A stretch of DNA of 64,000 bases from Mactromeris polynyma. Lineage: Eukaryota > Mollusca > Bivalvia > Venerida > Mactridae. Below, in pieces: positions 1 to 12,800 of the stretch (positions are counted from its first letter, which is position 1; the number at the start of each line of letters is the position of its first letter). The notes under the pieces were generated by a model. The model worked only from the letters and a program-made list of their open reading frames with translations, was not told the DNA's origin and did no database searches. The DNA lies in NCBI GenBank assembly GCA_032209605.1, contig JASFXZ010000110.1, positions 62,001 to 126,000 on the forward strand, in the 5' to 3' direction. Both the position numbers and the translations under genes were made by a program.

Positions 1-81
1 AAGGACAGCTGGTTCCAGAAGGTGCTGCCACTTGATCAATTGTGTCACCTCTCAATCGTGTCACAGCAGGACTACAACTAG
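1..81 (+). CDS. Possible 3' end of a reading frame entering from the left edge
   Basis: From base 1 a frame is open for 26 codons (beginning KDSWFQKVLP, ending SQQDYN) and stops at TAG 79-81. The stretch is richer in GC than what follows. An AATAAA lies near 590 inside the text 'ctataaataaagtatttatt', followed by a TTA microsatellite. That could be a transcript end or the 3' tail of a non-LTR retroelement. The frame is too short to assign a family and could be chance. Confidence 0.2.
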   Translation, partial: KDSWFQKVLPLDQLCHLSIVSQQDYN

Positions 82-3000
82 GCGACAACGTGGCACCCGG
101 CTGATATTTCCAAAATCGTGCGTGCGCAGCCAAAACGTGACACTATATGACTGGGGCATTAATTAATGCTCCATATCATATACGAGTATCTTTTTTTGCT
201 CATGATTTTCAATTTATATAAATCTTACAAAATGTGCTTCCGCAAGTAAACTTTTGTTCTCAATGATGAGTGTTGTTTGAATTCTTAGAATTGTTTTCAA
301 ATTAATTTTGCTTCATTCATATTGAATTATATGTTATATTTTGCCTGTTATTTTCATTTCATTAAAGTCTTAAAAATGTGTTTCTGTAAGTAAGCTTTGT
401 TATGTAGAATCAGTGATTATAATATAGTATTTATATCATTTGTGTTTATTCCTTGTATATAATTATTCTTGTTTCATATTGACATCTTGATGAGATTTGT
501 TGTTATGTATATAGATATTATGCAAATGCTTTTTAAAAAGAGGCTCACATGGGAAGATTGGGCAATTGCCTAACTGCATTGTCTCTATAAATAAAGTATT
601 TATTATTATTATTATTCCCGTAACCATGTCCGGTTCAAACCCCAGCCAGCATTAACCAACATGGACAGTATTGATTTACATAGATAATCTCATCAATACA
701 TGACTGATGTGTTTCTGTACATGTATAATATATATACATCATCATGCAATATCGGACATGGCCAAACTCAAAACTCACGATTTAAGTGTTGATAGGTCGG
801 AAAACATATTCATTTATTTTGATAGTTAAATTCATTCAAGGGCTTAAAATGAACAAATCATGACTGATATAACCTGGGTCATTGAATGAAATTATGACTA
901 GTTAAGAAATTATTAAAAGCATGAACAATTTTGTTCTTTGGAGTTGGTACAAAAAGGCGTAGGGTCCGCATGAAAAAAACTAGGTCTGGATAGCTGAACC
1001 ACTTATACCCTTATAGTTGGCCTAAGATCATCATGATCAAAACTGTAGACTTGCCACAATATTGTTTCCATCTATCAATCAAATTGTCCGATATCATGCA
1101 TTTGGTATTTAATGGAAAATCTTCATGCTGAATGCATGTTCATTTAGAATCATATAAAAAATTATACGGGGACATTTTGTCTTAAAAAGGCAATGGGTAC
1201 CTTTTCTTTTTAAGGTAACAAATGCAACACTGACAGGTCAATGACTGGAATACTACAGTATCTCCCGTCATATCAGAATATTTGATTACCCATCGTGGCA
1301 AATATGTAGGATCATAAATGCTTACCAGAAATAATACATCAATACTGTTGGAACGTTTCATATTTACATGATCTAGACGGTAATTTAGGTGTAAACCCAT
1401 CAAGTCTATTTCTGTTTATTATGAATGGTGACCACAGAGCCACGGAAATGTGTGAGGGAAAACACTAGCGTATGAACAACACCAAATATAAGCAGACATC
1501 AACCTGGGAACATTTACGAAATGAAAGTAGCCTAGATCATACAATGAACATCCCCAGGGGTCAAAGCAAAACTTAGTACTTCTACTCGTAAATAAAACAG
1601 CAGATTTCAGAACCTGATCAGGAGCAATTAGGTTATAAAACTCTAAATTGCAATCTGACCTCTAAGTACACGTTATGCGTTCAAATATTCCGAAATAATT
1701 GTTGTAATATAATGAAATATTATGTGCCATAATTAATCTTAGCATTTGCTGAAAGATAAAACCAAGATATATACTTGACAAATATCAGCTGAGAGTGAAA
1801 TGAAGACTTGCAATTTTATAACCTACATCAAAACATTAGAGAGATTCTGCATTATCATTGGTCATTTGAACACAAAGATACCATACAAAATAGTGAGTCA
1901 TGAACTTTGCATAAACATTTTCCAACTCACTACATTGTATTTGTAATACAAACAGGATCTCTGTGCATTTTATTGATACAAGGCAGGTGATGGCTGAACA
2001 CAAAAACTTTAACTGTTCACTCCAATACATGAATAGCATGTCACACATCAGTTCACATACACAGGATTTGACCAGACAATTGATTCTGACACACTAAGAG
2101 AAATCCATGAATTTCAACATCAATATTTCGTGATTGAATCAATGATGGTACTCAATGAGTCACCGTGGTGACAGAGAGTATGCAATACTTGCAACTTGAT
2201 TGCTGTAATGTACAACAAAGTATAAACCACTGGAAATAATTCTGTATTCAAAAATAATATAGAGCTACAATCAAATCCAACATGGAATAATTGTCTTCAC
2301 GTATATACTTAACGCCATTAAAAATGCAACTATTTCACTTAGCCATCATTTTGTTCCAAGTGTTAAAAGCATTTTATTGTTACAAATGTATAAATCATTC
2401 ATCAAGAAAGAATTCAAACTATGGCCCTAGTATTTATATTTCATAATTGATTAAGTAAAGGAAATTATGTTTGAGAATTAAAATACAATTATTTCCTATA
2501 ATGTCCATGTGTTGACGTGGACAATTTTTGGTTGTGTTTTTAATGGCGTGGAGTATAGATGTTTGCATACACTGCCATCACTGGGGTATATTTTATACAT
2601 CAGCTCATCTGCAATATCATATGTGTTTCATTTAGAACAAGTCACAAACTAGTATAATATTGGCACACATTATTATTCAACAAACAAATATGTAAGTATC
2701 CCACTTTTAAAATTAAAGTACAAATATAAATCTACATTTTATTTGTTTTATAAGATCCCAAAAATATATATTTCTCGAACCCAAGCCCCAGCCCTTAAAG
2801 TTGTTGTGCATAAATACAAGGCATTCAGAAATCAATCCTAAAATTCCAAGTGGAAACTAGAAAGTCAAAACCACATGAAGAGAGTTTCGGGCAAAACAAA
2901 GAAATGCAGGTTAAAATCAAGTAGCATTTATCAACACTATTACATGTTAGAACGGCCTTTTGACACACTAGACATTGTGTACTGGAAACCATAATGTTGA

Positions 3001-6000
3001 TATATGAGAAGTGTAAGGCCACATATAATCTAATTATGAGATTTACATGATAATCTAATGGTTATTACCACAGACGCACAATTTGTTATATTATTAAGCA
3101 CATGCAGAAAACAGCTCAGATAAGATAAATTGTCGTAAATGCTCATTGTTTTATTGCTGTGCATAATTGTGGCAGTTCACAAAACATTGCATACTGGTCG
3201 ACATTTAACTGACACTGTACATGACTCTACATAAGTATAGTGATAATGCAGGAGTGTGTTGTGTTTTTAATCCTATCAAAACACACTTCATGGCTAAACA
3301 CACCTATTCAAGGTATAATTATGCTAGGGCTTCAACAATACAGGTGTCTCTTGGTTTCGTTTCGATTACGACACTTTCAGTTTTCCGTTATTCAGTTTTT
3401 TAAACAGAACTGATATACAAATTCTCAATAACTTGATAGTTTAATGACTTGTTATGACCAGACATGAACATTTGAATAGATAAGTAGAATAAGAACAATA
3501 ATTATATTATAGAAATAAAGTAGAGTGATTACTAGAATAGAACTTCATTTCCTAAAATAAAAGTAAATAGTTCCTTGAATAGCTGTGGAACTAAAAGATA
3601 ATGAGTACAAACTTACGAATCCTTAGACTAGAACACATTCCTTCAAGAATAAAAATGTCATCTGACGTACCAAACCAAATATTTGTGAAACTGTGAGTAC
3701 CAAACCGAACCATGAGAAACAAGAGATATCTTGAAAAAAGATGGTCGGCGCAATTTGAAGGTTAAGATTTGTTATGCAACATAAAAAAAATGCTGAGATA
3801 TTTGTTACGATTGCTGGTCACTCCAGATCCAAAATGGAATTCGGTACATTCACCGAAATTCAGTGGATTTCGATAAGGTAACGTAGCTTTTATCGAAAGG
3901 TTAACCAATCCGCGACAAGTTCGTTGTTCGGTTGAAGAGAAATTGCCTTAATTGGTGGTTAACGTGAGATTTGATTGGTTTACACAACACTGATATGCAA
4001 ATAGCAAAACAAAGTTTAGTATGGCTGCGGCCTGAAAAAGAACCAAAAATAATAATACTTCAGTTGATTAGTGCGGACCTAAGTATAAGCCTAGTTTGTA
4101 TACTCATTGAGGGTTTGATATAAATCTGCTGGAACTGCTACAGTAATGAACCAAACCCCTCGGCGTGTAGGATTTTATTAACAAATTTCACTTAAAACCA
4201 TAGCACATTTCAATCTCCGAACTATCTGAACAAGCACAAATCATTTTCAAAGCACCAGGTGGCTATCTTCAGTCCTTCACACACATAGAAGCAATAAATC
4301 TATAAACATTTAACTATCATTTTATTACAAGACCTACAAACTATAAAAGACTACAGTAGCCAATAAAATACTTGTCCGCAAAAACTTGACAACATCATTA
4401 AATGGTTCATTAAATCATAGACTCTCCGAGGAAATAAAAGACAAATACTGCCATCAAATTTGGCTGGCACAGGAAATAATCAGCGTGTGGCCTCTTTTCG
4501 ACTATTGGTTGTAATTAATAACTATAAAAATCAATGAATAATGAACAGAATATGGAAGTCAAGTACAGTTGAAGACAAACAGAGAAAAGTCAATAATGGT
4601 TTCTTGTTAAGGTTTTGAAGTGACCAAGGATAATCCTCAGCTTAACTGCTGGTAGAATCAGTACAGGGATGGAAAACAATAAGTATCATTATGTCCAATA
4701 AGCTTCAATTCTTCACAACAATCCTATATTCTTTTCCAATTTCTTTGTAAATTTTCCAACACAAAAATTATGCTGAATACCTTTGTTAACTTTCCAACAA
4801 CACAAATTTTGCTGAATACTTCTGAAACTTATTTATATATAAAATATTTAATGAACTCAAATCAGGCCACAAACTGCGAACATATCATGTATTTATTTGC
4901 ACTCAAGAAACCAAATTCATTATCTGATTGTTTACAATATTTGTATGTGCTATGAAAGAAATAAAAAAAAAAAAAAATCCCGACTTGAAAATAAGGAAGT
5001 ATTGATTTTTCACATATTCTACACTATCTCACAGTCACTAGAGACAGGGACTGTGAAACACTGAACAGAATACACATGGCCTATAACACAAATACAAGGG
5101 ATTCTACATGCAGTCAACTCACACATAAAATACATTATACACACATAGCTTGAAAGTGTAGAGGTCAAACATGTCAGAAAGTAAAGACATTTTATTAGTG
5201 TTAGAGGCAGTGTGATTGAGTTTACAGATAAAACAATATCGGATAGTTTACTAGTTATTATAACACATTCCTCAATTAGTTTGGAATTAATGAGTTAATC
5301 AATGTGTGGTGTAGTGTGTCATGGTACGGGCAGAGATTGTACACAATCATGTTAACAGTTATAGGATGAGGAAATGATTCTTCAAGTAGAGGAAGGATTT
5401 TGGATTATCCGGTATTACATGTAACCAGTAGTCAACTGTGAACAGGAAATTGTAAGCATGTATTTTATCATTGATACTTCTATATAAGGGAGAGAAGTGT
5501 TTTGTAGCATATGTATTACGACTCTGACAGCATACGGGAGTGTTTTATTACACTAGGTCTACATGCTGGAGAAGATTTAACAATCGTTGGGAAAAATGTA
5601 TGGATTCATGAAGTACTAAATGCTCTATGATCAGCTGAATGAATGAACACAGTGGAGTTTATGGCTAATTTATTTGTTTTTGCAGTAACAGCTTTATTGT
5701 GGTTAATATATAGAACAAACAATGAAATCTGGCTCAGGTAGACATGTTGATAATCAGAATTTTCTTTTAATCTGTGCATGAGTTTAGTAACAGAATCTTG
5801 TGAAAGGACTATCAGTAATTCAATAGGAGGATTTCAGACTTCAGAACAGGCACCCAGGCTGTAATCTACAATTGCCTACATAAAATCATGTTCCATGGAG
5901 ATACTAATGTCATGTACAATTGGATTTGGTATTAAATGCATGTATTCAGGAATTCTAGAATTAGTGTTAACATGGGAACTATGAGTAGGAGGAATCTGAT

Positions 6001-6815
6001 AACAGCTGGCAGGTATGGTTTCTAATGATACACTAGGTAGGGCAGATAAAATCTAGACAAAAATCTCAACTCAGTCAGATGTTTTATCTGTACATGAACT
6101 CAGGTGAGCATTTTTACTCCAGCAAAGAAAACCAAAATGTTGATCTGTATATAATTCTCTACAGTGTACAGTAAACATTGTAAACTGCATACCAAGTTCA
6201 CATTAAAGCTTCTGGTGTTTGTAAATAACGAAAATGTAAGTCAAATACTACACTAAATTATTGTGACTGTACACCGTGTAAACTACCGTGTAAACTACCG
6301 TTACTTGAGGTATTAGTGTATTAGTGAAGTATAGAACTAGCAGTGTTAGTGGAAAATCATACAACTGCATCTAGATTGGAAAATTATGTTGAATCACCAG
6401 AGTGAATAAAACAGAGAAAATCAGCCTGTTCTGAGTCAGACAATGTAGTGGAATTCACAGCAGCTCAACAGAGGGATAAATAATTAAAAAGTGATAGTGG
6501 TTTTAAACATAGAATCTGATGAATGTATGAGAATTCTGTGGTATGGAAGATTATAAACACAAGGGATTGGAGTGCTGAAATTTATGTACAATAAATAGGA
6601 GGTATATTCACTGGATAGGATATGTATTTTTAGTGGTGTCTTTGTGAAGTGTCTGCGTACTGAAAGGAGGTACCACACTTGAAATTCAGAATAAATCATA
6701 TCGGAATTGTTGGAATGCATTTAATGGAATGCAGATTGTAGCCACATGTTTTGAGTGTGTTACAAGATAATTTTTGGTGATAAGTAATTATAGTTTGAAG
6801 TCAACTCCCATCAAA
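82..6815. other. Intergenic, AT-rich; no gene recognised
   Basis: About 6.7 kb without a convincing exon. Open frames are all under 80 codons, AT-driven and without recognisable protein features. It holds a TTA microsatellite near 600-616 and one copy of a dispersed repeat (3725-4045, listed separately). The last few hundred bases should contain the promoter and 5' untranslated region of the membrane-protein gene starting at 6816, but I see no clear core promoter motif. Confidence 0.5.
3725..4045 (+). repeat. Dispersed repeat, copy 1 of 2
   Basis: This segment matches 14255-14565 in the same orientation over about 310 bases. Shared text includes 'tcttgaaaaaagatggtc', 'acgattgctggtcactcca', 'tcagtggatttc' and 'tttacacaacactgatatgc'. 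Both copies end in a short A-rich stretch after a 'ggctgcg' motif. Small indels and substitutions separate them, so they are old copies. No reading frame or clear terminal repeats were seen. The family is unknown to me. Confidence 0.8.
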
Positions 6816-9800
6816 ATGGTGTTTGTTCAGCATTTAATATTGTGCATCATGCTTTGGTTGGATGTGTTGGTTATTATTTCATATAATGGAGTATTAACCT
6901 TGCCGATTGCTCTAAAACCAACTCACCCTCCCTATCCATCTCCAATCTTCCTCGACGATTACAAGTTGCAGAAGGATAGAACGCAACTGCGAAGGACTGG
7001 TTACAGTATACTAGCACAAGATACTGAAATGGGAACACCAGATGGGACAAGAAAAACAGATGCTCAACATGATGTCCGTGCCAAATCTAAAACTGTAGAT
7101 CTAGCTAAGTCATATAATAATAAGCAATATGTGTCTAATTTACTTAACAAGCCTTTATGGATTTCGTCCATTGATGCACTTTCTGGAAAAACAATTAACA
7201 CACAACCATCAACATTATTTAATGTGAAGAAAGATTCCAGAATTCCTAAGGTAGGCGGGTTGAAAACTACTGTTGCTCAAGTTGTTATAGATAAATTACT
7301 TGCTGAATTGTCCAATCAATCAAAACTCTCCATTTTAAACTCATCCGGCAAGGCTAATGGCCTTCCAACTGTTCACTCTTCAAAAAGGAGGGCAGTAAAC
7401 AACTGGAGACAGGATACTAAAACTGTGCAGCTAGCTGTTCATGATGAGGTAACCGATGAAGGTCAAGGCAGTATGGAGGTTCATGAGACGCTGACGGCAG
7501 TTATGGCCCTTGTTATTTTATGCAGTCTAGGGATGGTGGGTGGGGTATTTGGATGCTGCTGCCAAAAGAAGAAACCTTCACCTGAGCCTGATGAAGAAAC
7601 TAAAGACACTAATGTTGCCAATGATAATGGGGTCAAGGTCAATGAGAATATTCCTCTAGTTAATACAAGGTAAGCAATATATACTGAGAGCAAAAGGTAA
7701 CATTTTGTAGTATGGTATAGAAGCAAACAATCGAGCTGGGAACATCCATGCATGAGAATAACGTATGTTTTCTGTCTGAATAAATACCTAACCAAGATAA
7801 TACAATGTTACAACAGCTAGCTTTAATGACAAAGTAACTCTCAGGATCCCTTAGTGGTCAAGAAGCTGGTCCGATGTCTACCACAATTCTGCATTCCCAA
7901 TTTTTCCATTTGTTTTATGAATACAAATACATGTACAAGTAGATAGTGCTTCAGTGTACTGTTGGTCAAAATTGCAGTGCAGATGAAGAATCTGTATGAG
8001 CAAAGCAGTCTTTTCACTTACTAAGTTGTTGTTACAAAACACTCATACACTTTACTGTTGAACCATTTCACATGAATTTAACAAAAAGATGACATAAAGT
8101 ATCATGATTAAAGCAATGTTAAAAGTGCATCATTCATAACTGTTGTACAATTGGTACAGTGAAATCTGATAGTGATAGTACAATTTCACATCAAGTAAAA
8201 TGTAATACAAGTTCATCTTGTTGCAATTTTTGCCGATATACTTAAATAAAGTATCAGAAATCTCATATATCACGTGGAAATATCTGCATTCAAAAATGGC
8301 AAATCAATTTTATAACATTTATCATAAATAATAATTTGACTGAAGGTTTTCTTAATACCCCATCCACCTGTTGCTGAATGCCGAGTATAAAACTAGGTCA
8401 GCGTAATAAACCAAACAACACGACCCCTGAATTTCGTTCTCTAATCAAGCATAAACCTGCCATACGAACAATGTACAACTTGTTGGATATTTTTTACAGA
8501 ATATTGTATAAATCTGTTTCTCACATTTTCCAGGTATCGGCTCTCTTACCAAAAACTGTAAACTGCCTGATATCTGTACTATGTGGTGAAGTTAGCATTT
8601 TGTACTTCCTAAAAACCCAAGCTATACAGTTACTATATAGTGAGAGCAAGAACATGATTGGTTAATTAATCTTAAATAACTTCAATAGCAAATTAAGACC
8701 CAATTAACAACAAGAGGGCTGTGGTGGGCTTATACCACCCACCTGACTAATACTTATATGATGTGTTTGTGAGTAATAGTATATAAGGAAACCAGCTCTG
8801 GCCACCTGTTACTGGTATATTCCATGTGCCATGTTGTACCAACATTTAAAAACAATTGTTTATAGAGAAGTATACCACATTTTACTTTCCCTTCAAAGTT
8901 GCAAGACCCTACAATACAAGAAAAATTCATTGTATTTACACCCAATACATGAAGAAAACCCACCATTATACAAATATAACTGGCCTAACAGCATTCATCA
9001 TACACAACCTATCTAGCTGGCCTAGTTTTTTTGGTGAAAATTATGATTTTCCCAGATACAGGTGAATCTCTAGGAGTTTGTTATAATAACAGTAATAACA
9101 GAATGAACAGCATTAATTATAGCTTGTATATTCACAATGTAAACATCTTGATTGTGGCCAATTTCTGGTGTACTTCTAACAAATACATGTATAGTATCTG
9201 TTTTCTTAACTGGAGCAAGAAATGAGCTAAACAGTATCAGACTTAATAGTATATGGTCGATGACCTTTGACCTCCTTGATTATACCTTACCTTTCCCTCT
9301 TATTATTTATTTTTTTCAAACTTACTTATTTTACATCCATTTTGAAACAAGTTCTTACAACTTATTTTAATCACTCTCAATGACTGCTTCCTGGCTACCA
9401 ACCAGTACTCACACCGAATTTAGGGTTTGTGAAGTTTGCGATCAAACCCCGCTCATCGTGGGGCTCAAACTCACAATCTTCGGATCAGGAGTCAGGCGTT
9501 CTACCCCTCGACCTCTGTGCCTCCTATTCACTCTTATGTACAAATAGGCCAGTAGGTTTTAGTACATATACATGGATATGGGGTAAGCGTTATGTACAGG
9601 ATGCAGTGATCAATAATTTAGTTGTAATAGAACTTGGCATGATCTTGTAGACAAATACTTTCTGTACTGATGCATTCATGATATCTTACACTTCATAAAC
9701 AGAATCAATATTCAGACATCAGTTTTAAAGATACATTTTATGGGGAGTATGCAAATGATTACTTTCAATGAATTCCATTGATTTGCAAATCTAGGTTTGA

Positions 9801-12800
9801 TAATAACATGGGTTCTTGACTCGTCTTTTATGTCAATATGCAGTAACAGTCGTGCATGATAAAAAGGATACAAATGGTTCTATGAAAGTATCAGTACCCT
9901 ATTTACCATACGTTCTATCAGTACCCTATTTACCATACGTTCTATCAGTACCCTATTTACCATACGTTCTATCAGTACCCTATTTACCATACGTTCTATC
10001 AGTACCCTATTTACCATACGTTCTATCAGTACCCTATTTACCATACGTTCTATCAGTACCCTATTTACCATACGTTCTATCAGTACCCTATTTACCATAC
10101 GTTCTATCAGTACCCTATTTACCATACGTTCTATCAGTACCCTATTTACCATACGTTCTATCAGTACCCTATTTACCATACGTTCTATCAGTACCCTATT
10201 TACCATACTTCTATACCAAGCAAGTAATGTTAGGCAATCGGAAGGACATTGTTTTTATTGAAATAAAGGTTTAAGTCTCACTAACAGCCGGGTTCATGTA
10301 GTGACTATTACAGCTACCTAAGGGCGGGGGAAGCTCCTGGGTAGAACCACTGACGTCCCAGAAGCCAGCGAGATGACTGATCCGTATACTTACAACTCTA
10401 TATCCCATGTGGGATTGGAATCTGCAGTAGTATGGGGACAAGTGATTTGAATTCAGTGACTAAAACCACTCGGCCTTGAAGGCTCCTGATATTTTTTTTG
10501 AATCATAATAAGATGTACTAATTTATAGACACACTTCGAGTCAAACAACATTTGGATAATAATTACAACAATTAGTTATAACTGTAAGTAAAAGTCAAGG
10601 AATTCATTTGAAATAGCAATACAGCCCCTAAATGATGGTCTTCAATATTTCATGCATCAGATGAGCTGTGTTCATGAACCACATACAAGTTGAAGCAATG
10701 TTGACAATCTTCAATGACTTTTTTCCAAACATCGTCAAATTTGGTTAAATAGCAACACCAAGTTAAGTTGATAGCATTTTAACATTCAACTGTACTACAT
10801 GTATATACTAGGGATGTCAACGAATATTCGAATATTCGAATATTCGTTTTATCTTCGAATATTCGAATCCTGTTTCAATATTCGAATATTCGAAAAAATA
10901 TACTTAGTAAAAAATTTATGAAAAATAAAAATTGTTTATTTATTTGCCGACCCCGATTTGTGTAAGATAGTGTGAGAGTAATAAAGGATGTTGTTTTTGT
11001 TGAAATATACGCGCTTGTAAAAGTGTCAGTGTGTATATTGGGGGTGCTAATATAATTGTATATCGTCGGGTGATGACATTTTGTCTCTTTCGATAATCCG
11101 TTAATTACTGACCGTTTGTAACAGTTTGATAGTCCATATTCTCAAAAAGAAGAAAATAGGTGTCTAATTGTCGGTAATTTTGTTGTTGACGAAAGTTGTA
11201 AAAAGTAGGCAGTTAAAACCACTGACATGGACTTGAGTTAATGACTCGCTTTTTAATTAAAGAAGATCAAAGATGGAATTGAGAAAAGAAACATGCCGAA
11301 AAATGGGGTGACGGGAAACAACACAATTTGCATACTAATTTTTCACGTAGGTCATATCATCCAACCAAATGACTGTTTAAAAACATTTTACTCAAAATAC
11401 AACGAGTAAATGTATTTTGTATGGTTCGATTTTTAATAAAGTACTCAATATTCAAAAATAGCGTACATAAGGTTTCTGCATAAGAACGATTACCAAACCG
11501 AGTGAAACCGAGTTGTGAATTTGACATTGAGACTGAATGAATCAATGTAGATCTTCTATTTTATGTATGTTGCCAAGTTGTCATGCTCTTGATTTCGTAT
11601 ATTTATGAATGACGTTGAATACTTGTATTAAAAAACGAAAACAAAACATTTCCCAAAGATATTCATAAACACGAATATTGGCATTCAGAAGATGATCTGT
11701 TAACTGCAATAACATAATTCGTCAGAGTCTTAACTTCCGGTGAAAACGAAAGTAGAATACACACAGCACGTAAGGAACTTTGGTATATGAAATATTATTT
11801 TTTTAATAATTTTGTCTAAGTTGTGTCGAACGAATATTCGAATATTCGTTCGAAATGAAAAACGAATATTCGAATACCTGATTTGCTATTCGTTGACATC
11901 CCTAGTATATACCAAACAAAAAAGCACTCAGTGATATGATGCCTACGAAGCCTTCCAGATAAATTATTATACATTTTATCATAAAACATTCACTGACTTT
12001 ATCATACTCATATACACTCTGTCGGTCAGGAAATGACTCATCTCTTATGATATTGTCAAACTAACCATTTCCCTGAAACATATCAAGTCTTTTCCAAATC
12101 TTTTTACAGCCAGGTACTTAAATCTTGGCAAAGCATTAGTTTCTGTTTCAGTTATAGATTTAGACATGATTACATTGTCCTGATAATGACTCACAACACC
12201 TTTATAAGTATTTTGAAATTATCAAATCATGGAATTATCTTAACTTGATGATTACCTTTGAAAGCCGAATATTAGAAATATTTGTGTTTGTAACAATTTA
12301 ATATTTCCTTTCCTTGTTATCTTAATTTTTTTTCTATAATCTTACGTTGCAAAGCACAAGTGCAATAAGGAAATTTAAAGTCAAGTCAAAAAGTGTACAC
12401 AACATGAAAGCTTTAGAGATGAGTTTTCAAATTAAATGGACTTAACAAAAGGTAAATCAAGAAGTTTGCATTTTCCAAATTGTAAAAGGGGCCATAACTC
12501 ACCTAAAATTGATTTCAGTTATGATTCTTGTCTTACATAACCCCATAGTAATGATTTTAAAGTGGTGAACCAAGTTTGTAGACTCATGGTTTCATTATAT
12601 TAGCATTGAAATAAAGTGGACAAGAACGGATCAAATATTGAGAACAAGGTTGTGAAGCCCACACCAATCAAGTGATGACAATCAGCTCATCTGTCCCTAA
12701 AACTCCAACCAGCTAGTTAGTAGCTAATTGTTTAAAGACATAATCCATGTACAGCAAAAACTCAATTAGAGACGCATTGTCATATTACCATCTCATTATA

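Noticed and set aside
6774..6815. Extending the membrane-protein start upstream to 6774
   Set aside because: The first codon there is TTG. The ATG at 6816 has good context and starts the signal peptide.
9889..10208. CRISPR-like array
   Set aside because: Units are contiguous with no unique spacers, and the genome is eukaryotic. The other minisatellites fail for the same reason.
9816..10274. 152-codon plus frame and 108-codon minus frame across 9.8-10.3 kb
   Set aside because: Both are translations of the 27-bp minisatellite, whose period is a multiple of three and has no stops on either strand. No homology or gene context.
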